64,000 bases of DNA from Clostridium sp. UBA701 (GTDB taxonomy: Bacteria > Bacillota > Clostridia > Clostridiales > Clostridiaceae). The notes below the pieces were generated by a model, which was not told the origin of the DNA, ran no database searches, and worked only from the letters and a program-made list of their open reading frames with translations. The stretch spans positions 186,001-250,000 of the forward strand of contig DBMJ01000011.1 in assembly GCA_002298125.1 (NCBI GenBank). The letters run 5' to 3'. Shown piece after piece: positions 1 through 8,409 of the stretch. Numbering within the stretch: position 1 is the first letter of the stretch; every line of letters begins with the position of its first letter. The translations under genes and the position numbers were made by a program.

Positions 1-495
1 GGGGAAATCTAATTGCTCATCATTTGCTCCAAGCTCCACAAAGAGGTCAAAAACCTCGTCAATAACCTCAATTGGTCTTGCATCTGGTCTATCTATCTTA
101 TTAATTACAACAATAGAATTTAAATTTAACTCCAATGCTTTTTTTAGCACAAACTTTGTCTGTGGCATGGTGCCCTCAAAAGCGTCTACTACCAGCAAAA
201 CACTGTCTACCATTTTTAAAACACGTTCTACTTCACCTCCAAAGTCTGCATGACCTGGAGTATCCACGATGTTTATTTTGGTTCCGTTATAATTAACAGA
301 GGTGTTTTTAGAAAGTATAGTTATACCTCTTTCCCTCTCTAAATCATTTGAATCCATAACTCTTTCCTGAACTTTTTCATTCTTTCTAAATACATTGCTT
401 CCTCTCAGCATTGCGTCAACTAGGGTAGTCTTGCCATGATCAACGTGAGCGATAATTGCAATATTTCTTATGTCGTTTCTAGTGAATAATTCCAT
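1..495 (-). CDS. typA: TypA/BipA ribosome-associated GTPase, N-terminal part
   Basis: Only the first 165 residues are in the window; the gene runs off the left edge. It is a translational GTPase of the EF-G/LepA superfamily that binds ribosomes and is linked to assembly and stress or cold adaptation. The G1 loop AHVDHGKTTL (residues 16-25), the switch II motif DTPGHADFGGEVERVL and the G4 motif NKID are all readable. The segment DAMLRGSNVFR following G1 is typical of TypA rather than EF-G or LepA. The start ATG at 493-495 is preceded by a GGAAGG ribosome binding site. It lies downstream of a terminator and so is probably transcribed separately from the genes to its right. Confidence 0.95.
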   Translation of the reverse strand, partial: MELFTRNDIRNIAIIAHVDHGKTTLVDAMLRGSNVFRKNEKVQERVMDSNDLERERGITILSKNTSVNYNGTKINIVDTPGHADFGGEVERVLKMVDSVLLVVDAFEGTMPQTKFVLKKALELNLNSIVVINKIDRPDARPIEVIDEVFDLFVELGANDEQLDFP

Positions 496-558
496 CAATA
501 TACTTCCTTCCGTCTTCATCCAAAGTGAAAAACTTTTAATAATGTTGTTATTATACTC

Positions 559-590
559 AAAAAAATTGGATACTATATAGTATCCAATTT
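559..590 (-). terminator. Rho-independent terminator after the UPF0342 gene
   Basis: Positions 563-590 form a perfect 28-base palindrome (14-bp stem centred on TATA). On the minus strand it is followed by seven T residues (559-565 on the plus strand are all A). It should end the rnj-UPF0342 transcript before typA. Confidence 0.85.
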
Positions 591-644
591 AATTACCATA
601 CTTAATTATAATTTTATGGTCTTTAAAAGTCAACTTAACTCATA

Positions 645-983
645 TTATAGAGCAGAATCAATACCTACTGCATCATTTAGTATTTTCATGATGTCTTCCC
701 ATACTATAGCGAACCGTGCTTCTGCCTGAAGGTATTTGTTCACATCAGCGTTAATTGATATTACTGCAGCAAGATCTCTAATCTTCTTATCTGTGTCTTC
801 ACTGATCTTGCCAGTACTTACTTGCTCATTATAGGCTTCAAATTGAAGCCTTCTAAAGTCCTCGATCATCTTTTTAGCAATATCACTATTTTTAACGGTT
901 TCCGTGGCATTTTTATACTCCTTGACTTCTTCACAATCCTTTAACGCCTTAGCAAGGTTATGAGCACCATCGTAGATATTCAT
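645..983 (-). CDS. UPF0342/YlbF-YheA family protein
   Basis: A 112-residue, mostly helical protein of the YlbF/YmcA/YheA superfamily (UPF0342 subgroup). The pattern is an N-terminal MNIYDGAHNLAKALK helix, a central FRRLQFEAYNEQ helix and a C-terminal YLQAEARFAIVWEDIMKI helix. In Bacillus, YlbF and YmcA join YaaT in a complex that affects RNase Y-dependent mRNA processing; members of the UPF0342 branch have no firm function. It lies 18 bases downstream of the RNase J gene on the same strand, so co-transcription with an RNA-decay enzyme is likely. The functional link is inference. Confidence 0.85.
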   Translation of the reverse strand: MNIYDGAHNLAKALKDCEEVKEYKNATETVKNSDIAKKMIEDFRRLQFEAYNEQVSTGKISEDTDKKIRDLAAVISINADVNKYLQAEARFAIVWEDIMKILNDAVGIDSAL

Positions 984-1001
984 ATCATTCCACCCCCAAT
1001 A

Positions 1002-2669
1002 TTATATTTCCATGATTATTGGTAAAATCATAGGTTTTCTCTTAGTTCTCTCATAGAGGAAAAGTCTAAGTGAATCCTTAATATTAGATTTTATGCTAGC
1101 CCATTCAGTAATATGCTTTTCTTCACATTGCTTTAAGACTTCCTTAACCACTACTCTGGCTTCTTCCATAAGATCCTCAGATTCTCTAACATACACAAAG
1201 CCTCGAGATATTATATCTGGTCCGGCAATTACACTGCCACTCTCCTTGCCAATGGTTACAACCACAGTCAAGATACCGTCTTGTGAAAGGTGTTTTCGAT
1301 CTCTTAAAACTATGTTACCAACGTCTCCTACACCTAAGCCATCCACAAATACCTGGCCTGAAACCACAGTGCCATTTTTCTTTATGGAGTCACGAGCTAC
1401 CTCAATAACTTCTCCATTATCAGCAATAACAACTCTGTTTTCTGCTAATCCAAGTTTTACTGCCAACTCCCCATGCTGCTTTAAATGTCTATATTCCCCA
1501 TGCACAGGCATGAAAAATTTAGGTCTTACTAAGGTATGCATAAGCTTAAGCTCCTCCTGGCATGCATGTCCTGAAACGTGCACATCTGCCAAGGCTTCGT
1601 AGATTACTTCTGCACCCTGCTTAAATAGCTGGTTAATTACTCTAGATACTAGCTTTTCATTTCCAGGAATAGGGGTTGCAGATATAATTACCATATCTCC
1701 AGGACTAATTGTAACCTTCTTATGCTCCTGTGCTGCCATTCTTGAAAGAGCAGACATAGGCTCACCCTGACTTCCAGTGGTGATGATTACAATTTTGTCA
1801 CCAGGATATTTGTTTATCTGATCGATATTAATAAGCGTGTCCTTCTCTACATTGAGATATCCCTGCTCAATAGCTACTGCCACAATGTTTTCCATACTTC
1901 TACCTGAAACCGCTACCTTTCTTCCAAACTTGGAAGCTGCAGTAACAATTTGTTGAATTCTATGAATATTTGAAGCAAATGTAGCCACTATAATTCTTGA
2001 GCGAGCTGTGCCAAATATCTTTTCAAAGGTCTCACCTACAGTACTTTCTGACATGGTATAACCCGGTCTCTCAACATTTGTACTGTCAGCTAGCATAAGC
2101 AGTACTCCCCTTTTGCCAAGCTCAGCAAAACGTGCTAAATCTCCGACAGCACCATCTATAGGTGTGTAATCAATCTTGAAGTCTCCAGTGTGCAGTACTA
2201 CTCCTAAAGGCGTATGTATCGCAATGGCTACAGAATCTGCAATGCTGTGATTGGTCTTAATAAATTCCACGGATACATTCTCTAGCTTAACAACATCCTT
2301 AGGCTTTACAACCTTTAATTCCACAGTGCTTAATAGACCATGCTCCTTTAGCTTGGTTTCAACTATAGCTAGTGTTAAACGTGTTCCAAATACAGGTACA
2401 TTTAGTTGCTTTAACACATAGGGTAAAGCTCCAATATGATCCTCATGACCATGGGTGAGAAAAATACCCTTTACTCTTTCTGCATTTTTAATCAAGTAAG
2501 TAACATCTGGAATGACTATATCTATTCCGAACATTTCCTCATCTGGAAACTTTAAGCCGCAATCAATAACAACTATGTCATTTTTATACTCAATAGCTGT
2601 TAAATTCTTACCTATTTCGTTAATTCCTCCTAGAGGAATTACTCTAATTTTTTCTTTTTCTTTTTTCAT
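1002..2669 (-). CDS. rnj: Ribonuclease J
   Basis: A 555-residue metallo-beta-lactamase/beta-CASP nuclease, the length normal for RNase J1/J2. The zinc motif HGHEDHIG is at residues 73-80. Further metal-site segments HTGDFKID and the beta-CASP VSGRSMENI and HVSGHACQEEL motifs follow in order, and the C-terminal dimer domain is present. The enzyme does endonucleolytic cleavage and 5'-to-3' exonucleolytic decay of RNA and matures 5' ends of rRNA in Firmicutes. The start is supported by the fit of MKKEKEKIRVIPLGG to the family N terminus. It sits between a Fur-family gene (13 bases upstream) and a UPF0342 gene. J1 and J2 cannot be told apart here. Confidence 0.96.
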   Translation of the reverse strand: MKKEKEKIRVIPLGGINEIGKNLTAIEYKNDIVVIDCGLKFPDEEMFGIDIVIPDVTYLIKNAERVKGIFLTHGHEDHIGALPYVLKQLNVPVFGTRLTLAIVETKLKEHGLLSTVELKVVKPKDVVKLENVSVEFIKTNHSIADSVAIAIHTPLGVVLHTGDFKIDYTPIDGAVGDLARFAELGKRGVLLMLADSTNVERPGYTMSESTVGETFEKIFGTARSRIIVATFASNIHRIQQIVTAASKFGRKVAVSGRSMENIVAVAIEQGYLNVEKDTLINIDQINKYPGDKIVIITTGSQGEPMSALSRMAAQEHKKVTISPGDMVIISATPIPGNEKLVSRVINQLFKQGAEVIYEALADVHVSGHACQEELKLMHTLVRPKFFMPVHGEYRHLKQHGELAVKLGLAENRVVIADNGEVIEVARDSIKKNGTVVSGQVFVDGLGVGDVGNIVLRDRKHLSQDGILTVVVTIGKESGSVIAGPDIISRGFVYVRESEDLMEEARVVVKEVLKQCEEKHITEWASIKSNIKDSLRLFLYERTKRKPMILPIIMEI

Positions 2670-2681
2670 AGCTACCCTCCT

Positions 2682-3140
2682 TTATGCTTTTTTATGATTA
2701 CAATCACTGCATATTCCGTAGAATTTAACGCTGTGATCTTTAACCTCAAAGTCATATTTATTTTCAATGGTTTTCTCCAACTCTTCTAGTAAATCTCCCT
2801 GTACCTCTAATACCTTCCCGCAAGCTTTACAGATGAGATGGTGATGATGATGATTCTCATCTTCATGTACTAATTCATATCTATTGCAACCATCATTCAA
2901 ATCTAATTTACATAAAATACCCATTTCCTCTAATAGCTGTACCGTCCTATAAACCGTAGCCAGCCCAATTTCTGGACACTCTCTCTTCACAAGATCGTAC
3001 AACTCCTCAGTGGTAAGGTGACTTCCCTCATTTTCAACTATGATATCAACTATGGCTCTTCTTTGTGGAGTTAATTTATATCCCTTTTCTTTTAAGCTAT
3101 TCTTAACTTTTGTGATTTCTTCTCTTGATAACGAACTCAC
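2682..3140 (-). CDS. fur: Fur-family metalloregulator
   Basis: A 152-residue metal-dependent repressor. The N-terminal winged helix includes the recognition helix segment GLATVYRTVQLL (residues 59-70). The C-terminal dimerisation domain has a run of five histidines (97-101) and two CxxC pairs (C104/C107, C144/C147) that form the structural zinc site. These features fit Fur, but PerR and Zur share most of them, so the sensed metal is not decided. The gene is preceded by its own promoter with an overlapping palindrome (3203-3244), which suggests autoregulation. It continues into rnj with a 13-base gap. In other clostridia fur often follows the DUF1292 gene, as here. Confidence 0.9.
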   Translation of the reverse strand: MSSLSREEITKVKNSLKEKGYKLTPQRRAIVDIIVENEGSHLTTEELYDLVKRECPEIGLATVYRTVQLLEEMGILCKLDLNDGCNRYELVHEDENHHHHHLICKACGKVLEVQGDLLEELEKTIENKYDFEVKDHSVKFYGICSDCNHKKA

Positions 3141-3202
3141 ATAAATTCCTCATTTCTAACTATTTTAAAAAATTGGGACAAAATTATTCCCACTTTTATC
3201 TT

Positions 3203-3244
3203 AGTTTAATACTAAAATAAACCAATGTCAATTGATAATCAATT
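3203..3244 (-). promoter_or_regulatory. fur promoter with Fur-box-like operator
   Basis: On the minus strand, TTGACA (3231-3226) and TAAACT (3208-3203) are separated by 17 bases. A perfect 7-1-7 inverted repeat, AATTGAT-A-ATCAATT, covers 3230-3244 and abuts or overlaps the -35 box. The 7-1-7 architecture is that of Fur/PerR/Zur operators, though the half-site differs from the TGATAAT Fur consensus. Self-repression of fur is inferred. Confidence 0.6.
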
Positions 3245-3256
3245 ATATTTAGTTGT

Positions 3257-3284
3257 GAAAATAGAGCTATGTTACACATAGCTC
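3257..3284 (-). terminator. Terminator after the DUF1292 gene
   Basis: A perfect 9-bp stem GAGCTATGT/ACATAGCTC (3264-3284) with a 3-base loop lies 8 bases past the DUF1292 stop. On the minus strand it is followed by a short TATTTTC tract, so termination may be partial. Confidence 0.6.
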
Positions 3285-3291
3285 ATATAAA

Positions 3292-3558
3292 CTAGTGTAT
3301 ATCTTCATTTAAAAACAGTGTCTCATAGGCTTCAGATACCATTTCAAACTCATCCTCATCATCAATAGTAACAAGTATATCTTCTCCACTTTCATCCTTT
3401 TCTATTCTCAAGGCCACTGCATCTACTTCGCCTTCTGCGTCTACTGGTACTACAATTACATATTCTTTTTCTTCTATATCCAGCTTAGTTATGACCTCAA
3501 ATTCTGTTTCTACACCTTCTTCATCTGTAAGTACAATATTCATTACTTCGTTTTCCAT
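3292..3558 (-). CDS. DUF1292 protein (YrzB-like)
   Basis: An 88-residue, very acidic protein rich in E and D. Its alternating beta-strand segments (EYVIVVPVDAEGEVDAVALRIEKDE and ILVTIDDEDEFE) define the DUF1292/YrzB family, whose function is unknown. It is the third gene of the widely conserved Firmicute string alaS-ireB-ruvX-DUF1292. A 33-base gap separates it from ruvX, and a hairpin follows its stop. No enzyme motif or transmembrane segment is visible. Confidence 0.88.
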   Translation of the reverse strand: MENEVMNIVLTDEEGVETEFEVITKLDIEEKEYVIVVPVDAEGEVDAVALRIEKDESGEDILVTIDDEDEFEMVSEAYETLFLNEDIH

Positions 3559-3591
3559 AAAAATCTCCCTTCTTTTTTGTATATATTATTA

Positions 3592-4014
3592 TTATTTCTT
3601 AGTTATTGAAAGATTATCTAAATACCCCTGCAAAATATATGTAGCAGCCACCTTATCAACTAGCTTTTTTCTCTTTGCTCTAGACAAATCCGCCTCTAGC
3701 ATAGCTCGATGGGCAGCTACAGTGGTAAGTCTCTCATCCCAATATATAATGGGAATATCTATATTATCTTTAATTTTGCCACAAAAATTCATTACTTTTT
3801 CACCTTGAGGACCAATGGTTCCATTCATATTCTTAGGTAATCCCACCACTAGAGATTCCACTTGATATTTATCACATAGGGCTTTTAACTCTTCTATATC
3901 CTTTTTAATAGAAATCCTTTTAATTGTAGTAATGCCTTGAGCAGTGAATCCAAGAGGGTCACAAACTGCTATGCCTATTGTCTTATCTCCCAAGTCCAAT
4001 CCCATTATTCTCAT
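3592..4014 (-). CDS. ruvX: Holliday junction resolvase-like nuclease RuvX/YqgF
   Basis: A 140-residue RNase H-fold protein of the YqgF/RuvX family. The first acidic motif, LDLGDKTIGIAV, is at residues 5-16, followed by the VGLPKNMNGTIGPQG loop and the YWDERLTTVAAHRAM segment with the further catalytic acidic residues. Family members are linked to 16S rRNA 5'-end maturation and, in some bacteria, Holliday-junction processing. It lies between ireB and DUF1292 in conserved order. A strong terminator separates ireB from ruvX, so expression needs read-through or a promoter in the 53 bases between them; I could not identify one. Confidence 0.93.
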   Translation of the reverse strand: MRIMGLDLGDKTIGIAVCDPLGFTAQGITTIKRISIKKDIEELKALCDKYQVESLVVGLPKNMNGTIGPQGEKVMNFCGKIKDNIDIPIIYWDERLTTVAAHRAMLEADLSRAKRKKLVDKVAATYILQGYLDNLSITKK

Positions 4015-4067
4015 ACTCTAGTTCCTTCTTTCCTATGTAGTTAAAAATCCTCTGAAATTTAATAGTT

Positions 4068-4099
4068 AAAATAAAAATGCCCGTAGGCATTTTTATTTT
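4068..4099 (-). terminator. Strong terminator overlapping the ireB stop
   Basis: A perfect 14-bp stem with loop CGTA (4068-4081 paired with 4086-4099) starts inside the ireB stop region. Its arms are A-rich on one side and T-rich on the other, so it can act in either direction. It would limit read-through from alaS-ireB into ruvX. Confidence 0.8.
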
Positions 4100-4359
4100 A
4101 TACCAAGATAGGATTTTAATACTTCCTCCAATATCTCATCTCTCTCTAGCTTTCGTACCAATGCTCTAGCACCATTATAGTTAGTAATATATGTAGGATC
4201 ACCAGAAATCAGATACCCAACCAGCTGATTAACAGGATTGTAGCCTTTCTTCATCAAGGAATTATAAACTTCAGTTAAGATGGCTTTTGTTACTTCTTTT
4301 TTATCCTTTGAGAAATCGAATTGAAGGGTATTATCATTAATATTAAGTTCCTTATCCAT
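4093..4359 (-). CDS. ireB: IreB family regulatory phosphoprotein (UPF0297)
   Basis: A small protein of the IreB/UPF0297 family with the hallmark segments FDFSKDKKEVTKAILTEVY, NPVNQLVGYLISGDPTYI and the ARALVRKLERDEILEEVL helix. In Enterococcus, IreB is phosphorylated by the PASTA kinase IreK and represses cephalosporin resistance. The threonine of NTLQFDF lies where phosphosites are reported in the family. I chose the ATG at 4359 because GAGGAG lies 11 bases upstream; GTG/ATG codons 12 and 9 bases further upstream (4371, 4368) are too close to that site. The product is 88 residues. It follows alaS in conserved order. Confidence 0.9.
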   Translation of the reverse strand: MDKELNINDNTLQFDFSKDKKEVTKAILTEVYNSLMKKGYNPVNQLVGYLISGDPTYITNYNGARALVRKLERDEILEEVLKSYLGIK

Positions 4360-4420
4360 CTTACTCATCACTCCTCAGTATCATTATCTTAATTATATTA
4401 CACAATGATAAAAAAGTATA

Positions 4421-7060
4421 CTATTTTACTAAATCTTCCACTACTTCTTTTGATTTTTCAATAGCTTCACTTAACTTTTCAGGAAGTTTGCCTCCAGCCT
4501 GAGCCATGTCTGGTCTTCCACCACCTCCGCCACCTGCTATAGCAGCTACTTCTTTGATAAGCCTTCCACAGTGGAATCCTCTTTTTATAGGCTCTGGCGT
4601 ACTCATTGCAACAAACTGAACCTTGTCGCTTACTGAGCTACCCAATAGAACTATGCCCTCTCCAAGCTTTCCTCTCAGCTTTTCAGCCAGATTTCTAAGG
4701 GTCTCTCCTTCTATGTTATTTAGAGTTCCTGCTAAGAATTTTATCCCCTTAATATCGATGACATTATCTAAGAGGCTATCTTCCTCACCCTTGGCAAGCT
4801 GTGTCTTTAAACTTGCAATTTCCTTATCTCTTTCTTTAAGCTCTGCCATATTTGCTTGAAGCTTTTGCACTATATCCCTTTCACCACATTTTAAAGTAGT
4901 GGCTATATTTTCAATTATCTCTTCCTTTTCTTCTATGGTCCTTAGAGCTCCAAAGCCAGTCACAGCCTCAATTCTTCTTACGCCTGCTGCCACACCGTAT
5001 TCTGCCTTTATCTTAAAGAGTCCTATTTCACCAGAGTTTTCTACATGGGTTCCTCCGCATAATTCCTTACTGAAATTACCTACAGAAACTACTCTTACAT
5101 CCTCTTTGTATTTTTCACCAAAAAGTGCCACTGCTCCGCTTTCCTTTGCCTCTTTTAAAGACATTATATTGGTATCTACCTTAAGTGCACTCATTATAAC
5201 ACTATTTACATTTTCCTGTACTCTTCTAAGCTCTTCTTTTGTCATAGCTGTAAAGTGGGTAAAGTCGAATCTTAAGCTCTTATCATCTACATAGGACCCA
5301 GCCTGATGTACATGATTGCCCAGCACCTCAACTAATGCACTATGAAGTATGTGTGTGGCTGTATGGTTACGTCTAATATCCATTCTCCTATTATGACCAA
5401 CTACAAGAGTTACCTTGTCTCCAGCTTGAAGGCTTCCACTTATTACTTTAACTACATGAAATATCTTACCGGAAATATTCTTTCTGCAGTCTAGTACCTC
5501 TGCCTCAAAATTGTCATTTCTTATGGTTCCGGTGTCACCTACCTGACCTCCCATTTCAGCATAAAATGGGGTTACATCAGTGATAATTGCTGCCCTATCT
5601 CCTTCTGCAAGACTATTTACAAAGCTTTCATTCATTATTATTACTTCCACTTTTCCTTCTGCCTTGAGCTTATCATAGCCTCTAAATTCAGTATTTATAT
5701 CCTGTGAAACCTTATTTAGTATGGTATTTTCACTGCCCATATAATTGGTTTCTTCTCTAGCTGCTCTAGCTGTTTCTCTCTGATGCTGCATCTCTTTCTT
5801 AAAGCCTTCCATATCAAGCTCAATGCCCTTTTCCTTCAATATCTCTTCTGTAAGCTCAAGAGGGAACCCATAGGTATCATAGAGTCTAAAGGTCTTGTCT
5901 CCTGTAATGAGCTTTTCACCCTTTTCCTCTAACTCTTTGATATAGCTATTTAGCACTTCTATGCCAGAATCTATAGTCTCTTCAAATCTTTCTTCCTCAA
6001 GTTTAATAACCTTCTCTATATACTGCTGCTTTTCTACAAGCTCGCCATAGTTTTTTCCAAAGTTCTCTATTACCACAGAGGTCAAGCTATGCAAAAATGG
6101 CTTATGAAGGCCTAGTAGTCTACCATGTCTTGCTGCTCTTCTAAGTAGACGTCTTAGCACATAGCCTCTTCCTTCATTAGATGGTATTACACCATCACTT
6201 ATTAGAAAGGTTATGCTCCTTATATGATCTGTTATGATTCTTAAAGAAACATCTGTGTTCTCATCTTCCTTAAAGCTCTTTCCACTATATTTTACAACTT
6301 CCTTCATTATATTTGACATTACATCTATTTCAAAAATGCTGTTGACACCCTGCATTATTGTAGCAATTCTCTCAAGCCCCATGCCTGTATCTATATTAGG
6401 ATTCTTTAGCAGCTTATATTCTCCATCCTCTGTTTTGTCAAACTGCGTAAATACCAAATTCCAAAATTCTATGATCCTATCCTCATCACTGGCCTTTTCG
6501 AACTCTTCAACACTGTTTATTGCACCAGAGCCTCTGTCAAAATGTATTTCTGAGCAAGGTCCACAGGGTCCTACTCCATGCTCCCAGAAATTATCCTTCT
6601 TCCCTAAAAAGAAGATACGGGACTTTTCAATATCAGTGTAATTTGACCAAATATCATAGGCTTCCTTATCCTCTTCATAAACTGTTACAAACAACTTATC
6701 CTTAGGAATTCCGAGCACCTCAGTTACAAACTCCCAGGACCATGGAATTATTTCCCTTTTAAAATAATCTCCAAAGGAAAAGTTGCCTAGCATTTCAAAA
6801 AAGGTTGCATGACGTGAGGTTTTACCCACATTGTCAATATCACCTGTCCTAATACATTTTTGACAGGTAGTAACCCTTTTGCTGGGTGGAACCTGTAAGC
6901 CTGTAAAATAAGGCTTAAGTGGAGCCATTCCAGCATTTATCAGCAAAAGACTATTGTCATTATGAGGCACTAGAGAAAAGCTTGGAATTCTAAGATGCTG
7001 CTTACCCTCAAAAAATTTCAAAAACGCTTCGCGAAGTTCGTTTACACCCATGTATTTCAT
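4421..7060 (-). CDS. alaS: Alanyl-tRNA synthetase
   Basis: An 879-residue class II synthetase, full length for bacterial AlaS. The order is the catalytic core (FFEMLGNFSFGDYFKRE motif 2 region; LERIATIMQGV), the tRNA-recognition helices, and the editing domain with HTATHILHSAL (HxxxH) and the zinc-binding CGGTH. The C-terminal domain ends in a glycine-rich GGGGGGRPDMAQAGGK motif. It charges tRNA-Ala and hydrolyses mischarged Ser and Gly. The start ATG at 7058-7060 has a good GGAGGAATTATA binding site. A longer reading frame extends into the T-box leader and is not real. The gene is controlled by the upstream T-box and starts the alaS-ireB unit. Confidence 0.98.
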   Translation of the reverse strand: MKYMGVNELREAFLKFFEGKQHLRIPSFSLVPHNDNSLLLINAGMAPLKPYFTGLQVPPSKRVTTCQKCIRTGDIDNVGKTSRHATFFEMLGNFSFGDYFKREIIPWSWEFVTEVLGIPKDKLFVTVYEEDKEAYDIWSNYTDIEKSRIFFLGKKDNFWEHGVGPCGPCSEIHFDRGSGAINSVEEFEKASDEDRIIEFWNLVFTQFDKTEDGEYKLLKNPNIDTGMGLERIATIMQGVNSIFEIDVMSNIMKEVVKYSGKSFKEDENTDVSLRIITDHIRSITFLISDGVIPSNEGRGYVLRRLLRRAARHGRLLGLHKPFLHSLTSVVIENFGKNYGELVEKQQYIEKVIKLEEERFEETIDSGIEVLNSYIKELEEKGEKLITGDKTFRLYDTYGFPLELTEEILKEKGIELDMEGFKKEMQHQRETARAAREETNYMGSENTILNKVSQDINTEFRGYDKLKAEGKVEVIIMNESFVNSLAEGDRAAIITDVTPFYAEMGGQVGDTGTIRNDNFEAEVLDCRKNISGKIFHVVKVISGSLQAGDKVTLVVGHNRRMDIRRNHTATHILHSALVEVLGNHVHQAGSYVDDKSLRFDFTHFTAMTKEELRRVQENVNSVIMSALKVDTNIMSLKEAKESGAVALFGEKYKEDVRVVSVGNFSKELCGGTHVENSGEIGLFKIKAEYGVAAGVRRIEAVTGFGALRTIEEKEEIIENIATTLKCGERDIVQKLQANMAELKERDKEIASLKTQLAKGEEDSLLDNVIDIKGIKFLAGTLNNIEGETLRNLAEKLRGKLGEGIVLLGSSVSDKVQFVAMSTPEPIKRGFHCGRLIKEVAAIAGGGGGGRPDMAQAGGKLPEKLSEAIEKSKEVVEDLVK

Positions 7061-7297
7061 TATAATTCCTCCCTCATAGATAATTTTATAAAAATAAAAG
7101 AACTCTCTCCCCAAAGGGACGAAAGCTCTATTCCGCGGTACCACCCTAATTACACAAAACAATATTTGTGTCACTTCATTAATATAGCTCCACAGCAGCT
7201 TCAGTATTCATTTTAAGAAGTTTGCACCAGCCACTTCCTCTCTGCGTAAAATGAAATATTTACTCCTCTGCATCATCACTGACTATAAAATATTTAT
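7061..7297 (-). promoter_or_regulatory. T-box riboswitch leader of alaS
   Basis: The leader carries the conserved 14-base T-box AGGGTGGTACCGCG (7134-7147, minus strand), followed by a terminator. Upstream is a stem I region with AGAGAGGAAG and GGTGCAAACTTC elements. The specifier region reads GAAGCTGCTG, with two GCU alanine codons (7197-7199 and 7194-7196); one of them should pair with the tRNA-Ala anticodon. Binding of uncharged tRNA-Ala should favour the antiterminator and switch alaS on. This is a textbook element, identified from the motif and its downstream gene. Confidence 0.95.
7091..7129 (-). terminator. Attenuator terminator of the alaS T-box
   Basis: A 14-position stem (7099-7129) with one mismatch and several G-U pairs is capped by a TTT loop. 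It is followed on the minus strand by a T-rich tract (7091-7099). It overlaps the T-box antiterminator pairing region and forms when tRNA-Ala is charged. Confidence 0.85.
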
Positions 7298-7302
7298 AAT
7301 AT

Positions 7303-7331
7303 AGTATAGGAAATAAATAACTATTTGTCAA
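7303..7331 (-). promoter_or_regulatory. alaS promoter
   Basis: TTGACA (7331-7326) and TATACT (7308-7303) are separated by exactly 17 bases on the minus strand, a near-consensus vegetative sigma-A promoter. Transcription should start near 7296, at the beginning of the T-box leader. Confidence 0.88.
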
Positions 7332-7371
7332 TACCTTCTATAAAAAACTTAACAGACTTAACTGAAGTTTC

Positions 7372-8409
7372 TTAGAACATATAATAGTTAAGGTCTTCAT
7401 ATAGTATTTTGAGTGCTACCCCAATGGGTACTGCCAGCACCATTCCAAAAAAACCACCTATCTTCCCTCCTATAATTAACAGCAAAATGATGGTTAGAGG
7501 ATGCATATCTACACTATCTCCAGTGATTTTAGGCGCTATAATGTCTCCTTCAATCTGCTGTATTATATAGAGGGCAATGGCTACATATAAGGCCTTTTGG
7601 GGTGAAATTATAAGTGCTAGTAAAACTGCAGGAATGGCCCCAAATATTGGTCCAAAGTAGGGTATTATGTTTAATACACCATTAAAAATAGAAAGCACTA
7701 GTGGATAATCCACCTTAAAAAATATTAGGATAAAAAAGGTTAACAGCGCAATAAGAAAGCAGAGAAAAAATTGACTTACTATGTATTTTCCCAGCATTTT
7801 GTCAATATCCCTCAATATCTTTTTTATAATCACTCTAGAATCCACTGGAAAAATAATGAGCAGCCTATTCCCTAGGTTATCTCCTTCACTTAAAAAGTAA
7901 TAGACAACTATAGGAATGATTGCCAGGGTGAGAAGGCTGCCACCTAAGTTTATAACCATCTCCAGCATACGGTTAAAAAATCCCATAATATATCCTTCTC
8001 CCTTAGCGTAGATAATATCCATAAAGGTATAGAAGGTCTTATTGTTAGCCAGAAGTCGTATTTTTTCATATAGACTAATAATCTTGTTTTGAAGCTCTAC
8101 TATGGAATTTTTTACTGTGATACTTTCCTTAAACAAGGTGGGGATAATGAAGGCTACTAGGGCTACCAGCAGCAATACCAGTGCAAGTAGCAGTATTATA
8201 GAGGAGTATTTCTTGCTTAGCCCCTTTGAAACAAGATAGCGCTGCAGTGGCTTTAAGGTGTAGGAGATAATAAAAGACACTGTAAGGACACCTACCAGCT
8301 CCCTTACAATACTGCTGTAAATTAGAGATATTATTATTACTAAAGGAATAGAAGTAAGCAGTAGATATTTTATGGCTTTATTAAAGCGCTCTCTATCTCT
8401 ACACTTCAT
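7372..8409 (-). CDS. AI-2E family transporter-like membrane protein
   Basis: A 345-residue polytopic protein of the AI-2E transporter family (YtvI/YdbI/PerM group). There are two N-terminal membrane segments, a soluble helical stretch around residues 85-140, then about five to six further hydrophobic segments. The family motif is visible as GVLNIIPYFGPIFGAIPAVLLAL and QIEGDIIAPKITGDSVDMHPLTIILLLIIGG. Substrates in the family vary and include Na+/H+ antiport and signal export, so none is assigned here. Its start overlaps the end of the PRC-barrel gene by 11 bases, so the two genes are co-translated. No terminator is evident between its stop and the alaS promoter. Confidence 0.85.
   Translation of the reverse strand: MKCRDRERFNKAIKYLLLTSIPLVIIISLIYSSIVRELVGVLTVSFIISYTLKPLQRYLVSKGLSKKYSSIILLLALVLLLVALVAFIIPTLFKESITVKNSIVELQNKIISLYEKIRLLANNKTFYTFMDIIYAKGEGYIMGFFNRMLEMVINLGGSLLTLAIIPIVVYYFLSEGDNLGNRLLIIFPVDSRVIIKKILRDIDKMLGKYIVSQFFLCFLIALLTFFILIFFKVDYPLVLSIFNGVLNIIPYFGPIFGAIPAVLLALIISPQKALYVAIALYIIQQIEGDIIAPKITGDSVDMHPLTIILLLIIGGKIGGFFGMVLAVPIGVALKILYEDLNYYMF

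Noticed and set aside
1093..1602. 169-codon plus-strand frame opposite rnj
   Set aside because: It lies antisense inside a well-conserved gene, has no ribosome site of note and no recognisable protein; the same holds for the other plus-strand frames opposite real genes.
7061..7174. N-terminal extension of AlaS in the long open frame
   Set aside because: The 38 extra codons are the translated T-box region; the family start and a good ribosome site are at 7060.
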